NCBI RefSeq assembly: GCF_008304605.1
Contig: NZ_PIJY01000026.1
Location: 434,001-498,000, forward strand
DNA length: 64,000 nt
Direction: 5' to 3'
DNA from: Oceanobacillus polygoni
Lineage (GTDB): Bacteria; Bacillota; Bacilli; Bacillales; Amphibacillaceae
This document shows positions 45,358 to 53,805 of this stretch, piece after piece. Position 1 is the first letter of the stretch, and each line of letters opens with the position of its first letter. Position numbers and translations under genes: made by a program. The notes under the pieces were generated by a model. That model saw only the letters and a program-made list of their open reading frames with translations. It did no database searches and was not told the DNA's origin.

Positions 45358-46290
45358 ATGGAAACAATGTTATCGGTAAAGAACTTAGGAAAGTCGTTTA
45401 AAGACAAGCAAATTATTAAAGACATTAGCTTCGATGTTCGTAAAGGTGAAATTATGGCAATTCTTGGGCCAAACGGGGCTGGGAAGTCAACAACGATCCG
45501 CAATATTATGGGGATTATGTATCCAGATACTGGCTCGATTGAATTTCAGAATAGCAATGGGAAAGATATTCCCCGCAATAAAATTGGCTATTTACCAGAG
45601 GAACGCGGGCTCTATAAAAATGTCAACGTGATGGATATTCTGCTCTATTTAGCCGAGCTGAAAGACTACCCGTTAGACAAGGCAAAAGAACGTGCACTGA
45701 ACTATTTGAAAAAGTTTGACCTAGAAGGTAAGGATAAGGTTTCTGTTGAAGAGCTTTCCAAAGGGATGGGACAAAAGGTGCAATTTATCGCATCTGTTAT
45801 TCATGAGCCAGAGCTGCTCATATTGGATGAACCATTTTCCGGACTCGATCCTGTCAGTCAAGAGTTGTTCAAGCAAGAAATTCGCAGTCTAGCGGAAAAA
45901 GGAACTGCCATTTTACTATCGTCCCATCAAATGAACCTCGTTGAAGAAATGGCCGATCGTCTCTTTATGATCCACCGAGGACAAAAGGTAATTTACGGAA
46001 CGATGGATGACGTGAAAACCCAGTATGCCAATTTTAAATGTGCGATTCATGGAAAAAATGCTTACGATGACTTGGTTCGTATTCCTGGTGTGCAGCGTGT
46101 TGAGCAAGAGGATGACAAATCAATTCTCTATTTAGCAAGTGACATCCACCCGGCCAGCTGGCTGAAGCAATTACCAGAACAGCTTGTCGTACAAGAATTA
46201 ACGATTGACCGAATATCGCTTCATGAAATATTTATTGATATCGCAACAGATAAAAATCTATTACAGGAAGCAGGTGAACTTCATGCGTAA
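45358..46290 (+). CDS. ABC exporter ATPase (NatA/YhaQ-like)
   Basis: A 310-residue ATPase: Walker A GPNGAGKS, signature ELSKGMGQK, Walker B LLILDEPFSGLD, followed by a C-terminal domain of about 90 residues as in NatA and YhaQ. It pairs with the permease at 46283, whose start overlaps its stop by 8 bases. NatAB-type pumps export Na+ or drugs; substrate open. Confidence 0.85.
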   Translation: METMLSVKNLGKSFKDKQIIKDISFDVRKGEIMAILGPNGAGKSTTIRNIMGIMYPDTGSIEFQNSNGKDIPRNKIGYLPEERGLYKNVNVMDILLYLAELKDYPLDKAKERALNYLKKFDLEGKDKVSVEELSKGMGQKVQFIASVIHEPELLILDEPFSGLDPVSQELFKQEIRSLAEKGTAILLSSHQMNLVEEMADRLFMIHRGQKVIYGTMDDVKTQYANFKCAIHGKNAYDDLVRIPGVQRVEQEDDKSILYLASDIHPASWLKQLPEQLVVQELTIDRISLHEIFIDIATDKNLLQEAGELHA

Positions 46291-47530
46291 TACAATGAAA
46301 GTCGCGAAATGGGAAATTAAACGAAATATGAAAAATAAGACCTTTCTAATCGGACTATTTTTAACACCTATCTTAATTCTTGCCTTCGGATTTATCGGCA
46401 GCCTATTTGGCGGATCAGATGATGCAGAACATAGCCCTACAACGGTACATGTTAATGACCAGACAGGCATTTATCCTGCATTAGAAGAAACGATTAATCA
46501 AAGTGACTTGGATTGGGAAATGGAGCTAACAGATATTGAGGAAACAGCTGTCGAACCTATATTAGAAACGAGCGATAACACGGCAATCCTTTTTATTAAT
46601 GACCAAGCACTAGAGACTGGTATTGTTCCTGTTTATACAAGTAATGAAATTGACCAGTTCTTTATCAATCAAGTGCAAGTACTAACAACACCACTGCAAG
46701 CATTAAAAATTGAACAGTTTGGTTTAACAGAAGAAGAAACAGCAAGTCTGCTGCAAGGAATCACCTTTGAAGAAATAACAATGGAAGATGCAGCCGCAAG
46801 CGAAGAGACTGCAGAAGAAGCGGAAGCTGGTCTTGGCGCTGATCCGATGGAACGTATTGTACCTGGTATATTTGCTGGAATTATTATGTTTTCTGTTATT
46901 ATGACGGGTATGGCAACTTTCCAAAGTGCATCACAGGAGAAGAAGGATAAAATTGCTGAAATCATTCTATCTTCCCTAACGCCATCTGATCTAATGCAAG
47001 GGAAAATTGTTGGCTATTTTGTTTTAGGAATCATTCAAGTCGTCGTTTTCTTCGTCGTTCTATTGCCATTTGCAGTTTGGAAATTAGATATTCCAATTAT
47101 GGAATACTTACTCGTTCCGGAAACCCTTCTACTTGTTTTCATTGCGATTCTAAGCTATCTGATGTTTGCATCCATCTTTGTTGGAATCGGTGCAACGATG
47201 TCTGATATTACAACTGCCGGGAACTTCCAAGGGTTTGTGATGATGCTGCCATTTGCGCCACTTGTTATTATGGGACCTGTTTTTAAAGATCCAAGTGGTA
47301 TCGTTGCACAAGTTGGCACGTACATTCCGTTTACAGCACCAGGCGTGCTCATTATGCGTCTATCTACACTTGAACAGTGGCCATGGATTGAGATTATTAT
47401 CTCCCTCATTGTCATTATGGCAAGTGTCTGGATCTTTATGAAGCTTGCTGGAAAAATCTTTAAAGTAGGTATTTTAATGTATGGGAAAAATGCTACTCCA
47501 GGTGAGATTTTGAAATGGCTTCGTGCTTAA
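46283..47530 (+). CDS. ABC-2 exporter permease (NatB/YhaP-like)
   Basis: A 415-residue permease. One membrane segment near the N-terminus (22-45), an extracellular domain (46-205, acidic near 185-200) and five C-terminal segments (about 215-400), the NatB/YhaP architecture. It begins at ATG 46283, 6-7 bases after AGGTG, inside the ATPase gene. Last gene of the operon; GAGGTAGCCA/TGGCTGCCTC at 47537-47563 forms a hairpin with a poor T tail. Confidence 0.85.
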   Translation: MRNTMKVAKWEIKRNMKNKTFLIGLFLTPILILAFGFIGSLFGGSDDAEHSPTTVHVNDQTGIYPALEETINQSDLDWEMELTDIEETAVEPILETSDNTAILFINDQALETGIVPVYTSNEIDQFFINQVQVLTTPLQALKIEQFGLTEEETASLLQGITFEEITMEDAAASEETAEEAEAGLGADPMERIVPGIFAGIIMFSVIMTGMATFQSASQEKKDKIAEIILSSLTPSDLMQGKIVGYFVLGIIQVVVFFVVLLPFAVWKLDIPIMEYLLVPETLLLVFIAILSYLMFASIFVGIGATMSDITTAGNFQGFVMMLPFAPLVIMGPVFKDPSGIVAQVGTYIPFTAPGVLIMRLSTLEQWPWIEIIISLIVIMASVWIFMKLAGKIFKVGILMYGKNATPGEILKWLRA

Positions 47531-47663
47531 ATCTATGGGAGGTAGCCATCAAGGTGGCTGCCTCTTCCAATACTTCCCGATCAACATCCAACGCCAAAAC
47601 ATTCCACCCATGTTATACTAGTAAAACAGATATAACGTATCAATAAAGGAGTGCGAGTAAGAA

Positions 47664-48548
47664 TTGCAAGAAGTACAATCAAACAAAAAAATCGGTATAC
47701 CATTAGTCGTATCGATTATAGCTATATCCTTTTCTGCCATTTTCGTAAAATGGTCTGATGCACCTGCTACGATTTCAAGTATGTATCGTATGTGGTTTGC
47801 ATCTATTTTATTGCTTCCATTTGTATGGAAAAGGAGAAAAGAATTTCTGCTTATTTCTAAACGGGATTTTTATTTATTACTATTTTCCGGGCTGTTTCTA
47901 GCATTACATTTTGCCCTTTGGTTTGGATCGTTACAGCTTACCACAGTAGCAAGCTCAACCATTATCCTTACCCTACAGCCGATTGTCGCTTTGATTGGTG
48001 GATTCTTTATTTACAAAGAACGAACAACCATCTCTGCATTATTAACCGTAGGGATTGCTGTGATTGGTGCAGTCATGGTTGGCTGGGGTGATTTCGGCTT
48101 AAGCAGGGAAGCTGTACTTGGAGATATACTGTCATTCTTAAGTGTCATTGCGGTGGTTGGTTATCTACTAATCGGACAAAACGTAGTAAGAAAGGTTTCG
48201 CATTGGATTTATAGTTTCTGTGTTTTCCTGTTTGCATCGATTACACTGACAATCTATAATCTTATTGCAGGAATTTCGCTTAGTGGATATGAATCACGTG
48301 AATGGGGAATCTTTCTATTGTTAGCTGTTGTTCCTACCATTTCACATGTTATCAACAATTGGCTGCTAAATTTTGTTAATACAACAACCATTTCCATGAG
48401 TATTCTAGGTGAGCCTGTTGGAGCCACTGCATTAGCTGTCTTACTATTAGGTGAGCGTATAAGTGGCATGCAAATTGCAGGAGGAGCAGTTGTTCTAATC
48501 GGTGTATTTTTCTTTTTAGTCCAACAGAAAAAACGTATTCCAGTATAA
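47664..48548 (+). CDS. EamA/DMT family transporter
   Basis: A 294-residue protein with ten membrane segments in two EamA repeats (FSAIFVKWSDAPATISSMYRM, second repeat AVVPTISHVINNWLLNFV). Drug/metabolite transporter superfamily; substrate unknown. It starts at a TTG 12 bases after GGAG. Separate from the upstream operon. Confidence 0.8.
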   Translation: MQEVQSNKKIGIPLVVSIIAISFSAIFVKWSDAPATISSMYRMWFASILLLPFVWKRRKEFLLISKRDFYLLLFSGLFLALHFALWFGSLQLTTVASSTIILTLQPIVALIGGFFIYKERTTISALLTVGIAVIGAVMVGWGDFGLSREAVLGDILSFLSVIAVVGYLLIGQNVVRKVSHWIYSFCVFLFASITLTIYNLIAGISLSGYESREWGIFLLLAVVPTISHVINNWLLNFVNTTTISMSILGEPVGATALAVLLLGERISGMQIAGGAVVLIGVFFFLVQQKKRIPV

Positions 48549-48663
48549 GAAGCTATCGATTCTGTATAATTCAGAAATATGTCGTTCCTTTTCAACATAT
48601 TCTATATTATAATAGACTTAACGTATTGTAGAGGTTTTTTATGAGTTAAGGGGGGCATTATTC

Positions 48664-48738
48664 ATGTTAATCGCGGTAATCGCTTTTTGTATAAGTCTTT
48701 CCGTAAGTCTTGTGATTGCAAGTGAGGTTTGGGACTAA
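48664..48738 (+). CDS. 24-residue single-span membrane peptide
   Basis: A 24-codon gene: ATG, 8 bases after an excellent AAGGGGG site. The product (MLIAVIAFCISLSVSLVIAS then EVWD) is one hydrophobic helix with a short acidic end. A TATAAT lies at 48608-48613 and a terminator at 48789-48825, so it has its own transcription unit. I do not know the family. The rest of 48739-49020 shows only that terminator and a short repeat motif (GTTGCACTTATGCAGGTAG near 48987). Confidence 0.55.
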   Translation: MLIAVIAFCISLSVSLVIASEVWD

Positions 48739-48788
48739 TTTTCGAACTTGTGCTAGTAATGTACTTTTAATTTTATATTTCTTATGAC

Positions 48789-48825
48789 AAGCGGGCTTCC
48801 TTTCATGTGAGCCTGCTTTTCCTTT
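48789..48825 (+). terminator. Terminator after the 24-residue peptide gene
   Basis: AAGCGGGCT, loop, AGCCTGCTT then TTCCTTT. Confidence 0.7.
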
Positions 48826-49026
48826 ATGTTATAAGTGAAAATGCTTCAGAGAAACTAACATCTTATTGGAAGTTGACTCATATACTATAAATGAGGTTTA
48901 CATTAGAAAACGTGGCATTCCGCTAATGAGATTCTTAGAAACCCTTATACTCTGGAGCACAAGATTTTTGGTGGGTGTCTTAGTTGCACTTATGCAGGTA
49001 GCTCTTACCTTCAAGGAGGATGTATG

Positions 49027-49569
49027 ATGGAGATAATCGTCTTTCACGGTTCAACCCGTGTTCATGGAAATACAGAATTTTTAGCGTATCAAGCTGTCCC
49101 AAAGGAGAAAGGCACCCATATTTATCTACGTGATTATACTGTCAATCCAATTGTCGATCAACGCCATGATGCTAAGGGGTTCGACCCACTTAAAGATGAT
49201 CATCATTGGCTCATTGATCAGATGCTCGCTCATGATCGTATCGTATTCGCTACTCCAATTTATTGGTATAGTATGTCCGGGTTGATGAAAACGTTTATTG
49301 ATCGCTGGTCGCAAATATTAAGAGATCCAGCATATACACATTTCCGTGAAGCGTTAGCAAAGAAAAAAGTATACCTGATTGCGGTTGGTGGAGATACCCC
49401 AACAGTTAAAGGGCTCCCACTTGTCCAGCAATTTAATTATATTTGTCAGTTTTATGGGATGTCGTTTGAAGGCTATGTAATTGGAAAAGCGAGCAAGCCC
49501 GGAGAAATCATCCAAGATAAACCTGCATTAAAAGCTGCATCTTTACTTATAAAAGAGGAAACACGTTGA
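49027..49569 (+). CDS. Flavodoxin-fold NAD(P)H:FMN oxidoreductase (YwqN-like)
   Basis: A 180-residue flavoprotein. FHGSTRVHGNTEFLA is the FMN phosphate loop, FATPIYWYSMSGLMKTFIDRW the second flavin loop, AVGGDTP the third. This is the NADPH-dependent FMN reductase family (B. subtilis YwqN). The second of two adjacent ATGs (49027) is better spaced from GGAGG. It has its own terminator overlapping the stop. Confidence 0.8.
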   Translation: MEIIVFHGSTRVHGNTEFLAYQAVPKEKGTHIYLRDYTVNPIVDQRHDAKGFDPLKDDHHWLIDQMLAHDRIVFATPIYWYSMSGLMKTFIDRWSQILRDPAYTHFREALAKKKVYLIAVGGDTPTVKGLPLVQQFNYICQFYGMSFEGYVIGKASKPGEIIQDKPALKAASLLIKEETR

Positions 49570-49592
49570 CGAAAAGTCAGCGTGTTTTTTTC
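49561..49592 (+). terminator. Terminator after the flavin reductase gene
   Basis: ACACGTTGAC, GAAAA loop, GTCAGCGTGT then TTTTTT. It includes the stop codon. Confidence 0.85.
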
Positions 49593-49835
49593 TTTAGAAG
49601 CACGTTTATTTTTTAGTACTTATGGACAGGCTAATTATTAATTCTACGTACCTAACATTCTATTAAAAACTAGGTATTTTATCTCTCTTCAAATGAAATC
49701 TAGTAATAAATAGGATCGAATTCTAGTTATTTGGCATGGTTTTTGCTGAAAAATGTTTAAATTTCTCTTGTTAAGGAAAGTATTAACTATTATTATTAAT
49801 CTATGGAAAATTATTTTCGACAAAAGGAGGAACAA

Positions 49836-50966
49836 ATGAAGTATTTACGATATCTATTCATCGGCATTGGTTTTCTGTTATTGGGATCATTTCTTGTTCC
49901 CAGTTTAACACATGCCAATGAAGGTCAATCCTACGAGGTTTATTCTTCGGTATTAAATGTTCGGAGTGAACCTGCTTCTGATGGTGAAATCATTGGCGTG
50001 TTAAGTAAAGGGAATAAAGTAATGGCATTTCAAGAGAAACACGGTTGGGTACAAACCTATTACGGTGGAAATGTAGCTTGGGTTGCGAAGCACCACCTAA
50101 TTCCAATTGCTAATACTAGCCAAAGCAGTTCAACTAATACACAATCTGTAACAACGACGGATTCGATCACAGTAACAGCAAATAGTGTTCGTTTACGTTC
50201 AGGTCCTGGTACGAATTACAACGTTATAGGATCGTCATCAGCAGGAGATACATACAACATAGTAGAAACAAACAGCGATTGGCATCAAATTAAATTATCA
50301 AATGGTCAGGCAGGATGGATTGCTGCATGGTTAACGAACACTTCGTCAAATAGCGAGCAGACATCCGAACCGAACAATACAAGCAATAATACGAATACTA
50401 CTAACACGCCTAAAGTGAAATCAGGATCATTAGAAGGCTATAATATTGTACTGGATCCTGGACATGGTGGAAAAGATTCTGGAGCAATTGCACTTAATGG
50501 AGTCTATGAAAAAGATCTTGTTTCCGACACAGCTGTTAAAGTAGCAGATCAACTGCGAAATGCTGGGGCAACTGTTATTGTTACTCGTAATGGTGATTAC
50601 TTCGTTTCACTCGATAAACGTGCAGATATTAGTAACTCCTATCAAACAGATGCGTTTGTCAGCCTACATTATGATTCCTATCCTGCAATTGGGGTCAGTG
50701 GGGTAACTACTTATTTTGGCAATGGCTCTGATCGAGGCTTGGCACAAAATATTCAATCGTCACTAGCTTCTACCGTAAGCTTAGATAATCGCGGTATCAT
50801 GCAACGTAATTTCAGTGTGCTTCGTGGTACAACAGCTCCATCTGTTTTAATTGAGCTTGGATTCATTTCCAACCCAAATGATTTAGCTACTGTTCAAACT
50901 GCAGCATACCAAAATCAAGTTGCAACAGCGATTACAGATGGATTAGTAGATTATTTCCATAGATAA
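49836..50966 (+). CDS. N-acetylmuramoyl-L-alanine amidase with two SH3b domains
   Basis: A 376-residue exported enzyme: signal peptide (1-27), SH3b repeats at about 32-90 and 112-170 (LNVRSEPASD, VRLRSGPGTNYN), an S/T/N-rich linker, and an Amidase_3 domain (about 200-376). Zinc ligands are in LDPGHGGKD, GVYEKDL and SLHYD; the catalytic glutamate is in LIELGF. It cuts the stem peptide from muramic acid and is a cell-wall hydrolase like YrvJ/CwlC-type proteins. The ATG at 49836 is 5 bases after AAAGGAGGAA; the frame goes 11 codons further up without need. Confidence 0.9.
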   Translation: MKYLRYLFIGIGFLLLGSFLVPSLTHANEGQSYEVYSSVLNVRSEPASDGEIIGVLSKGNKVMAFQEKHGWVQTYYGGNVAWVAKHHLIPIANTSQSSSTNTQSVTTTDSITVTANSVRLRSGPGTNYNVIGSSSAGDTYNIVETNSDWHQIKLSNGQAGWIAAWLTNTSSNSEQTSEPNNTSNNTNTTNTPKVKSGSLEGYNIVLDPGHGGKDSGAIALNGVYEKDLVSDTAVKVADQLRNAGATVIVTRNGDYFVSLDKRADISNSYQTDAFVSLHYDSYPAIGVSGVTTYFGNGSDRGLAQNIQSSLASTVSLDNRGIMQRNFSVLRGTTAPSVLIELGFISNPNDLATVQTAAYQNQVATAITDGLVDYFHR

Positions 50967-50999
50967 TATACCAGTTCAATATATTTCCAACACGCACGG

Positions 51000-51033
51000 G
51001 AGCTGTCCTATTATTAGGACAGCTCCTTTATGT
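51000..51033 (+). terminator. Terminator after the amidase gene
   Basis: GGAGCTGTCCT, 6-base loop, AGGACAGCTCC then TTTATG. Confidence 0.8.
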
Positions 51034-51080
51034 AATAGCTATATATCATCATTCCATATACGTGATAAATGCCGTACAGA

Positions 51081-51233
51081 TTATTCGCCACACTTTGGTT
51101 TTGGCTCTTTTTCATTTGATGGAGGAACGCCCTCTTCAGTTGCCATCTCAATTGGATCTGATTGTACCCAGCCCTCTTGAGCAAAGAAGAGTAGCAATGC
51201 TAAGGAAAGCAATATTATTACCTTCTTCAACAT
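51081..51233 (-). CDS. Exported signalling pro-peptide (NprX/PapR-like), 50 aa
   Basis: A 50-codon gene whose ATG overlaps the receptor stop (TAATG at 51233). AAGGAAGG lies upstream. The product starts MLKKVIILLSLALLLFFA, a classic Sec signal peptide (residues 1-18 to 24), and leaves an acidic, proline-rich tail (SDPIEMATEEGVPPSN, ending KPKCGE). Gene order, coupling, size and exported nature match the pheromone precursors that follow RRNPP receptors such as NprR-NprX and PlcR-PapR. In NprX the active peptide is SKPDIVG-like; SDPIEMA here is a loose parallel, so the mature peptide is a guess. No known pheromone is identical. Confidence 0.6.
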   Translation of the reverse strand: MLKKVIILLSLALLLFFAQEGWVQSDPIEMATEEGVPPSNEKEPKPKCGE

Positions 51234-52510
51234 TACCACCACCTTCCTTTGTAAACACCACTAAGTACACTATTTGCATAATTATAATAGCTGGCAGCTA
51301 ATTTATATTTTCGATTATCAAAATAGTAATCTGCTAAAATCTTTAAATACTTATATTTCTCATATGATAATTGTATTTCATCCAGGAAAGGCAGTACTTT
51401 CTTTGTGAGCAAATTCACGAATTCCTTATCTTCAATTCCATGAATCAAGTGCCAGTAAACTTTAAATTCATAAACATAAATGGAATCTAAGGGGGTTAAG
51501 CTCTCCGATAGATCGAGCCCTTTTTGCAACCACTTTTCAGCATTTACGCGGTCCCCTTTTTGGTAGTATTCCTTCATCAAGCTTGATACAGGAACAATTT
51601 GGTCGCTTATTGGTTCACTAGCATGTAGTTCATAGCTCTTCAAATAGTATTCAATTGCTTCTTCCGATTTGTTTAAGAGAGAGTACACCTTTCCTAAGTT
51701 TTGATTACATAGCGCGAATAACAAATCCTCATGGGCAAGCTCAGCAATCGTAGCTGCTAATTGATAGCTTTCCTTCGCCTTATCCAGTTCAGATGTCCTG
51801 CGATAGGAAATACCTAAAAGTATATGACATTCCGCACACCTTTTTAGGTTATACACCTTCTGGTAATAATCTAACGCTCTAGTAGCATACGAAAATGTAT
51901 GGTGTGTCTGCCGCAGTTTACTAGCCGATAATGCAATTAAGAAATATAAATCATTTTCTTCATCCTTCAATGAATAGATTGGATATCTTAAATAATCTTC
52001 TGTACGCTGATAAAATGATAATGCTTTTTTAAAGGATAACAACGAAAAATGGTAATCCCCCATAAATTTATACCAATAATAGGTTTCTGCTTCTGTGAAG
52101 CTATGCGATATACTGTGTAAATATTTATACTGTTTTTCCTTTTTAGCTTTATCGTTCATAAGTATGTAATAGCTTAACTTATGGATATCGATTAACTTCC
52201 GATACGAGGTATCGCTAATATCCATATTCTCTTCCATGTGCTGATACCCTTTTGTCGCTTCCTTTTGGTTACCAACCAATAAATGACGAAACCACGATTT
52301 TAAAAACTCGATATCACGTTGATCATCGACTTCTAATTCCATATTTAGCTTTTTCGATAATAAACTGACAACTTCCTGTCGAGGCTCTACTTCTCCATTC
52401 TCAATCTTTGATAAGTAAGAAACAGAAATAACTCCGTTCGATAATTCCGTTTGTGTCATCCTCGACTTTAGTCGATGATATTTGATTCGATGTCCGATCT
52501 TCTTGTCCAT
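51233..52510 (-). CDS. RRNPP-type quorum-sensing regulator (HTH-TPR, NprR/PlcR-like)
   Basis: A 425-residue cytoplasmic protein: an XRE-type HTH at residues 5-60 (IKYHRLKSRMTQTELSNG, SYLSKIENGEVEPRQEV) and TPR-like helical repeats over about 75-415 (for example DLLFALCNQNLGKVYSLLNKSEEAIEYYLKS has the TPR pattern). This is the NprR/PlcR layout: a transcription factor that binds a re-imported peptide. The likely peptide gene follows with a 1-base overlap. GAGGTGAGG precedes the ATG. I cannot see its targets; the adjacent cell-wall amidase (convergent) is only a neighbour. The 340 bases between 52511 and 52854 hold its AT-rich promoter region and no gene. Confidence 0.8.
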   Translation of the reverse strand: MDKKIGHRIKYHRLKSRMTQTELSNGVISVSYLSKIENGEVEPRQEVVSLLSKKLNMELEVDDQRDIEFLKSWFRHLLVGNQKEATKGYQHMEENMDISDTSYRKLIDIHKLSYYILMNDKAKKEKQYKYLHSISHSFTEAETYYWYKFMGDYHFSLLSFKKALSFYQRTEDYLRYPIYSLKDEENDLYFLIALSASKLRQTHHTFSYATRALDYYQKVYNLKRCAECHILLGISYRRTSELDKAKESYQLAATIAELAHEDLLFALCNQNLGKVYSLLNKSEEAIEYYLKSYELHASEPISDQIVPVSSLMKEYYQKGDRVNAEKWLQKGLDLSESLTPLDSIYVYEFKVYWHLIHGIEDKEFVNLLTKKVLPFLDEIQLSYEKYKYLKILADYYFDNRKYKLAASYYNYANSVLSGVYKGRWW

Positions 52511-52854
52511 GTGACCTCACCTCTACGAAAATAATTATACAACAGAAGAGGCACTTACTACCGCATAAATTGTACTATTTCAAGGGAAAATCTTACATTT
52601 TACAAAACTGAGGAAATTTCCACGAATATATACGCTTTACATATAAAAATTGGCGACTTTTGTCTTTTATTTGTAAGGGATATGAAGATTTATTTTCTTA
52701 AGTTATCCCATTTTTCAAAGACAAAGGATACAAATATCCTAGTTAATCTGAACACCAATAACGCCTAGCTGAATTACTAAGCATGATAGATGATCATTAT
52801 TAACCTCAATAACTACCTTTCATTTTCTTGATTACGACAGTGACAGTCAGAACA

Positions 52855-53049
52855 TTAGAGAAAGAAGAATGTAAAGAGTATAAAAGCCACTATTATTACA
52901 AGGATAAGGAGACCAGTTCCTTTCCAGCCTAACCCACCTACTAAATCTGGCAAGCCACCACCATGGATATTGCCAGCAGGGTTTCTTTTTAATTCTTCCT
53001 GCCTAAGTCTCTCTCTTATTTCCTCAGGAGTTTCTTTATCATTAGGCAA
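52855..53049 (-). CDS. Small tail-anchored membrane protein (DUF6366-like)
   Basis: A 64-residue protein: charged N-terminal half (ETPEEIRERLRQEELKRNPAG) and a C-terminal membrane segment (LLILVIIVAFILFTFFF). The pattern matches a small Bacillaceae family I remember as DUF6366; treat the number as tentative. TTG start at 53049, 8 bases after GGAGG. Function unknown. First, in chromosome order, of four small membrane protein genes on this strand. Confidence 0.6.
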   Translation of the reverse strand: MPNDKETPEEIRERLRQEELKRNPAGNIHGGGLPDLVGGLGWKGTGLLILVIIVAFILFTFFFL

Positions 53050-53137
53050 TGGTAACACCTCCGTATTTCATTTTGAAGTTTCAAAATGTAAAACGTAAAG
53101 AATATCAAGTCAAATTGACTTAATGATAGTAAAAATC

Positions 53138-53392
53138 TTACTTTGCATTTACCTTCCTAAACTTATTGGCGATGAAATACGCAATAGAGGCAGCAAGAAA
53201 TGCAATCAATAGCGATATTGAAAATGAAGATGGACTGCTGCTAATAATTGCTTCTTGTGCCATCGTAGCACTCTGATTCCAGGCTTCTTCAATGTCTGGC
53301 GTGTAGGTAAATGTGAGCAGCATTCCAGACGAAATTTGCAACAATGGATATGCGAAAAGAAAACTAATAGCAAAAGCGATATATTTTTTCAT
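53138..53392 (-). CDS. Small two-span membrane protein
   Basis: An 84-residue protein with membrane segments at about 4-27 and 58-76 and a short extracytoplasmic loop (DIEEAWNQSATMAQEAIISS). GAGGAGC lies 8 bases before the ATG, so translation is credible. Not recognised. It sits in the cluster of small membrane protein genes. Confidence 0.6.
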   Translation of the reverse strand: MKKYIAFAISFLFAYPLLQISSGMLLTFTYTPDIEEAWNQSATMAQEAIISSSPSSFSISLLIAFLAASIAYFIANKFRKVNAK

Positions 53393-53446
53393 GTTTTACA
53401 GCTCCTCGTGTTTAGGCTTGAATCCAAATTAACCTTAGAGTCTTTT

Positions 53447-53599
53447 TTACAAATTCATATTTTCAATCCCTAAAAGAAATGGGAGTATAAGAACGATTAT
53501 CCCTATTATCATAATAATGGGCCCAAAGAATTTAAGTGATAGCTTATCATTATATGCAGCAACACCTTGTTTTAAGAAATAATCAAGCAAGTTCGGCAT
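53447..53599 (-). CDS. Small membrane protein (50 aa)
   Basis: A 50-codon gene starting at ATG 53599, preceded by AAAGGAAAA. It reads MPNLLDYFLKQGVAAYNDKL, then a strong membrane segment (FFGPIIMIIGIIVLILPFLL) and a short tail. Amphipathic helix plus single span is a regular layout of small stress or regulatory membrane proteins. Its start overlaps the end of the gene at 53572 by 28 bases. Family unknown. Confidence 0.5.
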   Translation of the reverse strand: MPNLLDYFLKQGVAAYNDKLSLKFFGPIIMIIGIIVLILPFLLGIENMNL

Positions 53600-53676
53600 T
53601 TTTCCTTTGAAATTAGATATCCAAGATAAATAAAAAGAAGTCCAATTAACATGACTAACAATGCTTGAACAGGCAT
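53572..53676 (-). CDS. Possible small membrane peptide (34 aa)
   Basis: A 34-codon frame starting at ATG 53676 with AAGGG about 10 bases upstream (and GGAG immediately adjacent). It is one hydrophobic helix (ALLVMLIGLLFIYLGYLIS) with a tail containing two cysteines (KEKCRTC). It overlaps the next small gene, suggesting translational coupling. Short length keeps confidence low. Confidence 0.35.
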   Translation of the reverse strand: MPVQALLVMLIGLLFIYLGYLISKEKCRTCLIIS

Positions 53677-53805
53677 CTCCTTCTATCCCTTAATTCTGTA
53701 TACTAACTTATACGTAATTTTCCAATAAAAGGTTTCAATTTTAATGAAGGATGTCAGCTCTTCTTAAATCTCTCCGCCAACGAAATAAGAATTTGCTTTA
53801 TCATT

